The translations under genes and the position numbers were made by a program. 5,690 nucleotides of DNA, taken from the NCBI GenBank assembly GCA_005879095.1, contig VBLM01000174.1, forward strand, positions 1,617-7,306, given 5' to 3'. Of this stretch, positions 1 through 5,690 are shown piece after piece (positions within the stretch are counted from its first letter, which is position 1; each line of letters starts with the position of its first letter). The notes under the pieces are model-generated. The model saw only the letters and a list, made by a program, of their open reading frames with translations, searched no databases and had not been told where the DNA came from. Source of the DNA: Deltaproteobacteria bacterium. GTDB taxonomy: Bacteria > Myxococcota > Myxococcia > Myxococcales > 40CM-4-68-19.

Positions 1-1
1 C

Positions 2-661
2 ACGCGGCTGCTCTTCTTCCCCTTCGGCAGCGACCAGGCCTCGAGCAGCCAGCGGTTGCTCTCCGCCGACGGCTCGGCCGCGCAAGTCGCGCTGGCGGGC
101 GGCTTCGCCTACGTCTCGGAGAAGAACGGATCGCTGGAGGCATTCCCGCTCGCCGACGACGGCAACCTCGCCGGGAGCGCATCGCCCGTTGCAGGAATTC
201 CGGCGGGCGTCATCGTCGGCATCACCGCCCTCCTGGATCTGGTGGTCGCGCCCGTGGCCCATCTCGCTTCCAACCCCAACCAGGCCGCGATCCCGGTGGC
301 AAGCGGGGGCGAGGCCATCCAGCTGGTCGATACGAAGGAAGTGGCGGCCTGCTGGGCGGCCCATCACGATCGCGAGGTGTGCATCACCAATCCGGGCAGC
401 ATGACGATCTCCTGCGGCCAGTTCGGACCCGGCGGCTTCACCAGCTACACCAGCGCGGCGGCGCACCCGGCGGGCGAGGCCGTCCTCGATCTCGACATGA
501 GCCGCGACACGGTCGGCGTGCTCGCCACTCACAACGGCGCGCCGGTGCTCCTCACCTACGCGCGCTCCGAGGACAACGGCGACTTTCTCACCTTCACCAA
601 CGAGATCCCGCTCGGCACGGCCAAGGGGAGCGGCGCGATGCTCCTGCCGGCAGCGAAGTAG
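2..661 (+). CDS. C-terminal part of a propeller-like protein of unknown function (5' end outside window)
   Basis: The frame is open from the first bases of the window to a TAG at 659-661, giving 219 visible residues; a TTG at 56 is not needed as a start because coding continues upstream of it. The fragment is rich in short beta-strand patterns separated by Gly/Asp/Asn turns. One stretch (about residues 28-60) reads like a blade of lactonase or YVTN-type beta-propellers: a strand ending Tyr-Val-Ser-Glu, a Lys-Asn-Gly turn, a strand Leu-Glu-Ala-Phe, then Asp-Asp-Gly-Asn-Leu. Three cysteines sit close together (residues 117, 127 and 138), compatible with a disulfide in an exported protein. No catalytic motif, membrane anchor or C-terminal sorting signal is visible. 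The gene converges on the large cysteine-rich/NHL gene with 57 bp between stops, so the two are not co-transcribed. The coding call is firm; the propeller assignment is tentative and could be wrong. Confidence 0.8.
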   Translation, partial: TRLLFFPFGSDQASSSQRLLSADGSAAQVALAGGFAYVSEKNGSLEAFPLADDGNLAGSASPVAGIPAGVIVGITALLDLVVAPVAHLASNPNQAAIPVASGGEAIQLVDTKEVAACWAAHHDREVCITNPGSMTISCGQFGPGGFTSYTSAAAHPAGEAVLDLDMSRDTVGVLATHNGAPVLLTYARSEDNGDFLTFTNEIPLGTAKGSGAMLLPAAK

Positions 662-667
662 TGGAGA

Positions 668-704
668 AGGGCGGGGAAGTCCGAGCAGGCAGCTTCCCCG
701 CCCT
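668..704. terminator. Hairpin between convergent genes, probable bidirectional terminator
   Basis: A perfect 12-bp inverted repeat pairs 668-679 (core GGGCGGGGAAG) with 693-704 (core CTTCCCCGCCC), with a 13-nt loop. It lies 7 bp after the stop of the left gene and 14 bp beyond the stop of the right gene. Neither side has a clear run of T, so it is not a textbook intrinsic terminator, but a strong GC stem between two convergent stops is the expected place for one serving both strands. It could instead mainly protect mRNA 3' ends. Confidence 0.7.
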
Positions 705-718
705 CCCGCGCGTCGGCG

Positions 719-2226
719 CTACCAGATGATCCGCAGCGAGTAGCTCGAGTACGACCCGGTGCTGTCGGCCACGACGACGTGGGTGCTGCCGGAGCCGGGC
801 AGCAACGCGAGGTCGACGGGGGCGGGGAAGAATGCGTCGGTCCACGAGTCGTAGTGCGCCGGCTGCGGCGCTGCCGGCGGACCGATTCCGACCTTTGTGA
901 AGACGCTGTTCACGTCGACCGAACCCGAGATTGAAGGCGTGAAGTAGCCGACCGTCGTGCCGGTCGCGATCCACAGCCGGCCATTGGCGTCGAAGCGGAT
1001 CATCGGAGGGTAGCCGTTGGCGAAGCCGGCGTCGCCCGCGTGCACCGTATCGGTGATGTCGCCGCTGATGAAACCGGAGATTCGCGTCAAGGTGTTGTCG
1101 GCCTCGACGCGGACGATCGCGGGCACCGTGCTGTAATTGCTCCCATTGTTGTTGAAGTCCTTTCCGCAGAAATGGGCCGACACGTAGAGGCGCCCCGATG
1201 GCCCCGGTTCCGCCGCTACCTGGCAGCCCGGCTCCGTGTAGCACCTCCAGAACGTCGGCGAGTCGCTGCATTGCGGCGTTGCAGGAGGCGGTGGATTCTG
1301 CAGCGCCTGTGTCATCCCCTGCGCCAGGAGCGAGTCGACCGTCCGATTCGCCGGGTCGGGATCGAGCCTGATCCGCCGCAACCCACCGGCGTTCGAATAG
1401 TCGCCGGTGAAGAGATATCCGCCTGCGATCGCGACCCGGCTGGGAGAGACGAACACCGCGTTGACCGCCAGCCCGCCGTCGCCGTTGTTGGGCGGCGGCA
1501 TTGAAGGGCTGGCGCCCGCCACGAGTGAAACAAGGCCGGAACCGAGGTCGATGACGCGGATCCGATTCGCGCCCGGGTCGGCGAAATAGAGCTGGCGGGA
1601 CGGCTCGTCGAGCCAGAGCCCCCACGGCTGCATCTGCGCCGTGAGCGCGGGGCCACCATCGCCAGCATAGGAACCGCCGCCCGATCCGGCGATGCGGGTC
1701 ACGATGCCCGATGGATCCATGCGATAGATGCGCCAGTTGTTGTCGGAGAAATAGAGCGTGCCGTCGGAGGCGGCGGTGACGCCGCGCGGATACGTGATGG
1801 TGAGTGTGGTTCCGGGGCCGGTCTGCGTCACCGCCGAGCTGCCGTAGACGTGCGCGTCGTTGACGGCGGTGAAAATCAGATTCGCCGGCTCGATCGCGTT
1901 CATCGTGAAGGAGACCGGGCTGCCGGGGATGGCGTCGCCGTGGATGTCGTCGAAGGAAGCCTGCACGCCGTACTGGCCGACGGCGAGCCCCGGCCGGCCG
2001 GTGACCGCGGCGCCCCCGGACAGCGTCGTCTGCACCGAGGCGTTCGACACCCAGCCGCCGGGTAGGCGCGCCGGATCGAGCGAGAAATTCACCGTGTAAC
2101 CGCCGAGCGGCGCGCCGGATCCATCGGTGAGCGTAACCGAGAGGGGAAGCGGCGGAACCTGATCGACGTAGCTCGTCTGGACGCTGACTGTCGGGTCCGA
2201 GATCGCGAGCGTCGCCGTGCTCGCCG
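719..2226 (-). other. Second Ig-like plus six-bladed NHL propeller module (C-terminal)
   Basis: This part encodes residues 1156-1656. The Ig-like part (1156-1276) has strands such as Leu-Pro-Leu-Ser-Val-Thr-Leu-Thr-Asp and ends Ile-Pro-Gly-Ser-Pro-Val-Ser-Phe-Thr, resembling filamin or Big-type sandwiches. The propeller (1277-1656) also divides into six blades, with central strands near residues 1314, 1370, 1429, 1503, 1574 and 1641. Gly-Asp-Gly-Gly turns occur at 1343-1346 and 1403-1406. Blade 4 carries a long insertion with four cysteines (1474, 1483, 1489, 1508). The stop codon follows directly after the last predicted strand, so the propeller forms the very C-terminus. Confidence 0.78.
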
Positions 2227-5200
2227 AAACCGAGCCGGCAGCGGTGATCATCCGCACCGCGTAGTTGTAGTAGTCGGCCACGATCAGGTCGCGTCCGTTC
2301 GGCGCGAAGCCGAGCCCGTACGGATAGTTCAGCGCCGCGCTCGTGGCGGGACCGAAATCTCCCGCGCCGCCGGCGGCGCCGGTTCCGGCGAGGATCTGGA
2401 CCTGGCCGCTGGCGCCGTCGATGCGGCCGACGACCTGGTTCATGCCCGCGGTGAAATAGAGGTTGTTCTTGAGCGCTCCGCCGCCGTCCGTGGCGCTGTC
2501 GAAGGCGATCACCGGCGGACCGAGGAAGCGCGCACCGAGCGCCGAGCCGCCGCCGAGACCTCCCAAGAGAGATCCGGCGACCAGCGCCAGCGACCCGTCC
2601 CGCCGCAGGCGGGCGATGCCGCTCACCACCGTGCCGAGCTGTGTCCCGCAGAACCGGCCCGAGATGAAGAGGTTACCCTCGCCGTCGAAGGCGAGCGACG
2701 CGGTGTATTCCCACGGGCTGTAGAGGTCGTACAATGCCACCGCCTGCGTAGCGCACGAGCCCGGCCTGACGATGCTGGTGATGATCCCGAATTTCCCGTC
2801 GATCTTGCGGATCAGCGCGTGGCTGTAATCGGTGACGTAGACGGACGGCTGGGGCCGCTCGGGCCCGACCGCGACCGAGGCCGGATACCCGATCCGCGCC
2901 GAGCGTGCGGCGCCGCCGTCGCCATACGGCGGCACGTCGGGAGCGTTCGAGTCTCCGGCGAGGGTGTCGATCAGCCCAGTCGCGAGCTGGACCATGCGCA
3001 CCCGTTGATTGCTCAAGTCGGCGATGTAGAGGATGCCGTTGGTCTCGTCGAGGGCGAGGCCGTGCGGATACGAAAGCTGCGCACTGATCGCGGGCCCGCT
3101 GTCGCCAACCAAGCCGCAGGTCGTGCCGGCGACGACTGTCACCACGCCGGCGGGCGAGAGCTTGTACACGCGACAGTAGTAGGAGTCCGCGACGTAGACA
3201 TCGCCGGTGGAGGCGACGGCCACTCCGGTGAGATAGCCCGCCGCCGCGGCGGGGCCGGGGCCGCCGCCCGAATTTCCCAGGGCGTGGCCGGCGTTGACCA
3301 GCGGGATCATCGTGCCGGGGTCGGGCGTGTTGGCCGTCTCGGTCACCGTCGTAGTCGACGGGTACGCCGCCGCCGCTCCGACGGTGAAGACCTGGTCGCC
3401 GGTTGCGCGCCCGAGCGTGAGCATGAACGACGCATTGCCGCTCGCGTCGGTGACGGCGCTCGCCGGAACTGCCTGCGCGCCGGGCGGCGGTGCGATGGTG
3501 ACGGTCTTTCCCGATTGGCCCACGCCGCTGCCGAAGTCGCGCACCTGCACGACCAGCGACGCAGGAAGAGGCTGATTCGGCAGCAAGCGCTGCTGGTTCG
3601 CTCCGGACGCGACCACGATCTGCAGCGTGGACGTCTGGCAGGACCCGCTGCGGCAGATCATGCTGGTGCCGCAGCTTGTTCCGTCGGGCTGGTTCTGCAC
3701 TGCCGAGCAGATCGGCGCGCCGCTGGTGCAGTCGACGCCGTAGACCTGACACGGGTCCGGCGTGCCGCCCGGCGTGCACGTCGCGCCGGCCGAGCAGGCA
3801 CCGTAGGCGCCGTGGAAGCAGACGTGATCGGGCCCGCAATTGGCGCCGTCGCCGAGCGAGGTTCCGGTGTCGCTGCAGACGGCCTGCCCGGTGCTGCACG
3901 CGACGGTGCCCAGGTGGCACGGATTTCCCGGCGTGCACGTGGCGCCCGCCGAACAAGCGTTGCAGTTGCCCTGGAAGCAGTACCTGCCCGCGCCGCAACC
4001 GGTGCCGTCGGTGAGGCTGACGCCGAGGTCGCCGCAGACCGCCGCGCCGGTCGAGCAGCCGATCGCGCCGGCGTGGCACGGATTCGCCGGCGTGCACGCC
4101 TGTCCCACTCCGCAGGCGATGCAGCCGCCGGCGCCGTCGCAGACGTGGCCCGAGCCACAGGAAGCGCCGGGGCCCCGGTTAACCTGTTGATCGACGCAGA
4201 TCGGCTGTCCGGTGCCGCAGGCGATGCTTCCCAGGTGGCACGGATTCGCGGCCGGCGTGCAGTCCTGTCCCGAGGGGCAGGAGTTGCAGGCGCCCGCGAA
4301 GCAGACCTGGTTCTGGCCGCAGGACGTCCCGTCGGTCTTTGCCGAACCGAGATCGGTGCAGACCGCGCGACCGGTGGCGCACGAGTTCGCTCCCGCGTGG
4401 CAGGGGAAGCCCGAGGGGTCGCATGCGGTCCCCGGGGTGTCGGAGAGGGCCTGCCCGCTGTCCTTGCACACCTGCGTCCCGGTCGAGCAGTCGGTGAGTC
4501 CGCTGTGGCAGGGATTCGCGCCGTCGCAGATCGCGCCGCTGACGCAGCCGACGCAGGACCCGGCGTGGCAGACCTGGTCGTGGCCGCAGAAGGTCCCGTC
4601 CGCCATCGTTTCGCTTCCGGCGACGCAGCTCGGCGTGCCGCCGGTGCAGGCCACCGTTCCTTGGCGGCACGGATCCGACGGCGGCCGGCAACTCGCGCCC
4701 CCGACGCAGACCGCGATGCACGCGCCGGCGGAGCAGATCTGGTTCGGACCGCACGAGATGCCGTCGAGCACGTTTCCGGCCGACGAGCAGATGGGCGATC
4801 CCGCGGCGCAGTTGACCTGCCCGATTTGGCAGGGGTTGGGGAGATTGCATCGGGCGCCAGCGACGCAGGACGGCGGGGGACCGGCATCCGGTGGTGAGAC
4901 CGTGACGCCGTCCTTCGCCAGCGAGATGGCGAGCGCGACCTGCTGTCCGGCGCCGACGAAGACGTTGGCCGCGACCGCCCGGGTGTAGCCGGTGAAGGCC
5001 GCCTCCACGCGGTACAGCCCCGGCGAAACGGCGGTCAGCGAGAAAGCGCCGCCCGCACTCACCCTGGCGGCGAGTGGGTTCCCGGCCAGCGGAAAGGCCT
5101 GCACCGTCGCCGCCGACGCATCCGCCACCGGCGGCGAGAAGCTGAGCTGTCCGGAGACGGCGCCCGGCTGCGGCGCCGCGGTGCTGGGGCGAAGCGCGAC

Positions 5201-5690
5201 CTCGCCGACCTGGAAGTCCTCGCCGGGGCGGAGCGCGACGCCGTTGATGCCCTGCGGGTCGTAGCCGTCGCGGAAGAAGGTGAGCGAGAGCGTGCCGGCC
5301 GGCAGATCGGGGAGGCGGAAGCTGCCGTCGTCGCCGGTGTACGCGGTGTAAGGCCCTTGCGGGACGAAGACCACGGTGCCGCGCTGGCCCTCGGTCGTCG
5401 AGAGAACGTCGGCGCGCAGGACGCGGCCATGGATGGAGCCGTTCTCGACGATCGAGACGTCGCCGAGCGCGACGTTGCGGCCGAGGCCGGCGTGGATGTC
5501 GGTGAACGACATGAGGATCTGGCGGTCGGGCGTGCCGTCGCCGTTGAGGTCCGCCTGCACCAGGAGCGATCCGTGGTCGGTGGTGATGCCTTCGACGACG
5601 AAGCGGCCGTCGGGTCCGGCCATCGCTCCGAGACTGGTCCCCAGCACGGTGACGCTGGCGCCGGCAGCGGCCTTCTTTTCCGCGACTTCG
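719..5690 (-). CDS. Giant exported cysteine-rich / Ig-like / NHL beta-propeller protein (N-terminus outside window)
   Basis: The frame runs from the right edge to a TAG at 719-721, giving 1656 visible residues. A GTG at 5645-5647 is not the real start: 14 in-frame codons precede it and complete the first strand of a domain. Domains in order: carboxypeptidase-regulatory-like (transthyretin-like) sandwiches at about 1-82, 83-168 and 176-259; Pro-rich linker 264-274; seven Cys-rich repeats 275-684; an Ig-like domain of bacterial Big_1 type 685-788; a six-bladed NHL propeller 794-1155; a second Ig-like domain 1156-1276; a second six-bladed NHL propeller 1277-1656. The NHL blades show Gly-Asp-Gly-Gly-x-Ala turns and Leu-Tyr-x-Ala-Asp strands. 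NHL propellers and Ig-like domains usually bind other molecules, and the many cysteines imply an oxidising, extracytoplasmic location. No protease, glycosidase or toxin motif is recognisable. The chain ends on the last propeller strand, without a MYXO-CTERM-like tail or transmembrane helix. A role in adhesion or ligand binding is inference; the specific function is unknown. Confidence 0.93.
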   Translation of the reverse strand, partial: EVAEKKAAAGASVTVLGTSLGAMAGPDGRFVVEGITTDHGSLLVQADLNGDGTPDRQILMSFTDIHAGLGRNVALGDVSIVENGSIHGRVLRADVLSTTEGQRGTVVFVPQGPYTAYTGDDGSFRLPDLPAGTLSLTFFRDGYDPQGINGVALRPGEDFQVGEVALRPSTAAPQPGAVSGQLSFSPPVADASAATVQAFPLAGNPLAARVSAGGAFSLTAVSPGLYRVEAAFTGYTRAVAANVFVGAGQQVALAISLAKDGVTVSPPDAGPPPSCVAGARCNLPNPCQIGQVNCAAGSPICSSAGNVLDGISCGPNQICSAGACIAVCVGGASCRPPSDPCRQGTVACTGGTPSCVAGSETMADGTFCGHDQVCHAGSCVGCVSGAICDGANPCHSGLTDCSTGTQVCKDSGQALSDTPGTACDPSGFPCHAGANSCATGRAVCTDLGSAKTDGTSCGQNQVCFAGACNSCPSGQDCTPAANPCHLGSIACGTGQPICVDQQVNRGPGASCGSGHVCDGAGGCIACGVGQACTPANPCHAGAIGCSTGAAVCGDLGVSLTDGTGCGAGRYCFQGNCNACSAGATCTPGNPCHLGTVACSTGQAVCSDTGTSLGDGANCGPDHVCFHGAYGACSAGATCTPGGTPDPCQVYGVDCTSGAPICSAVQNQPDGTSCGTSMICRSGSCQTSTLQIVVASGANQQRLLPNQPLPASLVVQVRDFGSGVGQSGKTVTIAPPPGAQAVPASAVTDASGNASFMLTLGRATGDQVFTVGAAAAYPSTTTVTETANTPDPGTMIPLVNAGHALGNSGGGPGPAAAAGYLTGVAVASTGDVYVADSYYCRVYKLSPAGVVTVVAGTTCGLVGDSGPAISAQLSYPHGLALDETNGILYIADLSNQRVRMVQLATGLIDTLAGDSNAPDVPPYGDGGAARSARIGYPASVAVGPERPQPSVYVTDYSHALIRKIDGKFGIITSIVRPGSCATQAVALYDLYSPWEYTASLAFDGEGNLFISGRFCGTQLGTVVSGIARLRRDGSLALVAGSLLGGLGGGSALGARFLGPPVIAFDSATDGGGALKNNLYFTAGMNQVVGRIDGASGQVQILAGTGAAGGAGDFGPATSAALNYPYGLGFAPNGRDLIVADYYNYAVRMITAAGSVSASTATLAISDPTVSVQTSYVDQVPPLPLSVTLTDGSGAPLGGYTVNFSLDPARLPGGWVSNASVQTTLSGGAAVTGRPGLAVGQYGVQASFDDIHGDAIPGSPVSFTMNAIEPANLIFTAVNDAHVYGSSAVTQTGPGTTLTITYPRGVTAASDGTLYFSDNNWRIYRMDPSGIVTRIAGSGGGSYAGDGGPALTAQMQPWGLWLDEPSRQLYFADPGANRIRVIDLGSGLVSLVAGASPSMPPPNNGDGGLAVNAVFVSPSRVAIAGGYLFTGDYSNAGGLRRIRLDPDPANRTVDSLLAQGMTQALQNPPPPATPQCSDSPTFWRCYTEPGCQVAAEPGPSGRLYVSAHFCGKDFNNNGSNYSTVPAIVRVEADNTLTRISGFISGDITDTVHAGDAGFANGYPPMIRFDANGRLWIATGTTVGYFTPSISGSVDVNSVFTKVGIGPPAAPQPAHYDSWTDAFFPAPVDLALLPGSGSTHVVVADSTGSYSSYSLRIIW
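2227..3637 (-). other. First Ig-like plus six-bladed NHL propeller module
   Basis: This part encodes residues 685-1155. The Ig-like domain (685-788) has a bacterial Big_1-type layout: Leu-Pro-x-Pro-Leu start, Leu-Val-Val-Gln-Val-Arg-Asp strand, a Thr-Asp-Ala-Ser-Gly-Asn-Ala turn, then Leu-Thr-Leu-Gly. The propeller (794-1155) divides into six blades, whose central Ala-Asp or equivalent strands lie near residues 834, 891, 953, 1010, 1078 and 1138; six is the usual number for NHL folds. Gly-Asp-x-Gly-x-Ala turns occur at 863-867, 923-927 and 1110-1115. Four cysteines are present at 839, 858, 979 and 1014, the last two bracketing blade 4. Confidence 0.8.
3638..4867 (-). repeat. Tandem array of seven cysteine-rich repeats (about 53 residues / 159 bp each)
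   Basis: This stretch encodes residues 275-684. Units begin at + strand positions 4867, 4708, 4546, 4279, 4114, 3955 and 3796, reading leftwards, with lengths of 53, 54, 89, 55, 53, 53 and 53 residues. A regular unit has eight cysteines spaced C-x5-C-x5-C-x6-C-x6-C-x11/12-C-x5-C-x4-C, then two or three residues to the next unit. Between the cysteines recur Asn-Pro-Cys-His-x-Gly, Asp-Gly-Thr-x-Cys-Gly and Cys-x-x-Gly-x-Cys. The array holds 59 cysteines: eight per unit, except twelve in the long third unit and seven in the sixth. The DNA is visibly repetitive too: GTGGCACGGATT recurs near 3914, 4074 and 4233, and GGCGTGCACG near 3771, 3931 and 4090. The spacing loosely resembles EGF-like or other small disulfide-rich modules, but I do not recognise a named family. 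Confidence 0.9.
4913..5689 (-). other. Three carboxypeptidase-regulatory-like (transthyretin-like) domains
   Basis: This part encodes residues 1-259 of the visible large protein. Each unit has the family pattern: an opening strand such as Gly-x-Val-x-Gly-x-Leu or Gly-Ala-Ser-Val-Thr-Val, a central turn and strand (Gly-Pro-Asp-Gly-Arg-Phe in the first, Gly-Asp-Asp-Gly-Ser-Phe-Arg-Leu in the second, Ala-Gly-Gly-Ala-Phe-Ser-Leu in the third), a Pro-x-Gly turn, and a later strand ending in an aromatic Gly-Tyr. The first unit is cut by the window edge. Such domains usually act as rigid spacers or carbohydrate/peptide-binding sandwiches in exported proteins. A Pro-rich linker containing Pro-Pro-Asp-Ala-Gly-Pro-Pro-Pro follows and separates them from the cysteine-rich array. 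Confidence 0.75.

Noticed and set aside
719..780. C-terminal sorting signal or anchor for the large protein
   Set aside because: The last residues are an ordinary beta-strand ending Ser-Leu-Arg-Ile-Ile-Trp, with no hydrophobic helix, Arg cluster or Cys/Gly-rich tail.
594..1625. A 343-codon open frame on the - strand overlapping both genes
   Set aside because: The translation is arginine-rich and featureless, and the frame runs across the intergenic hairpin and both real stop codons. It is an out-of-frame shadow.
719..3310. Teneurin or Rhs/polymorphic-toxin relationship, because NHL propellers of this style occur in those proteins
   Set aside because: No YD (Rhs) repeats or toxin domain follow the propellers; the protein ends at the last blade.
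2673..4097. A 474-codon open frame on the - strand in another frame of the large gene
   Set aside because: The product is Arg/His-rich without recognisable domains and is explained by GC bias in the shifted frame.
3638..4867. Regularly spaced DNA repeats suggesting a CRISPR array
   Set aside because: The period is about 159 bp, the repeats are degenerate and in frame, and the translation gives a conserved cysteine pattern. They are protein repeats.
2819..4897. A 692-codon open frame on the + strand, antisense to the large gene
   Set aside because: It is codon-aligned with the sense frame, where antisense stops need the sense codons TTA, CTA or TCA, all rare in GC-rich genomes. Its translation is low-complexity Ala/Arg/Gly/Val with no domain, while the sense frame has clear repeats and propellers.
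5645..5647. GTG as the translation start of the large gene
   Set aside because: The frame stays open to the window edge and the preceding codons encode the expected first strand of the domain; no signal peptide follows the GTG.

Overview
The window comes from a GC-rich genome with little regulatory DNA. It holds two convergent, partly visible genes that meet at a short terminator-like hairpin. A mosaic of carboxypeptidase-regulatory-like domains, cysteine-rich tandem repeats, Ig-like domains and NHL propellers, joined by a proline-rich linker of the 'PDAG' type, is what one often sees in Myxococcota (Deltaproteobacteria in the older sense). That assignment is an inference from style and composition; no marker gene is present.

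Region 1 (2-661, + strand) is the C-terminal 219 residues of a protein whose start lies left of the window. It looks like part of a beta-propeller, loosely lactonase-like, and I cannot name it. Region 2 (662-718) is the 57-bp gap between the two stop codons and is largely filled by a perfect 12-bp inverted repeat, probably a shared bidirectional terminator. Region 3 (719 to the right edge, - strand) is one very long reading frame of at least 1656 residues, still open at the edge, so its true N-terminus and any signal peptide are missing.

The large protein reads, N to C: three carboxypeptidase-regulatory-like beta-sandwiches (the first carries a possible calcium loop); a proline-rich linker; seven cysteine-rich repeats of about 53 residues with eight cysteines each, one of them irregularly long; then two successive modules, each an Ig-like domain followed by a six-bladed NHL propeller. 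The final propeller strand ends at the stop codon, with no C-terminal anchor or sorting signal. No enzyme active site is recognisable, so an exported, disulfide-stabilised adhesion or binding protein is the most economical reading.

Residue numbers for the large protein count from the first complete codon in the window (5687-5689 on the - strand), because the real start is not visible. No RNA gene, CRISPR array, insertion sequence or promoter was found.
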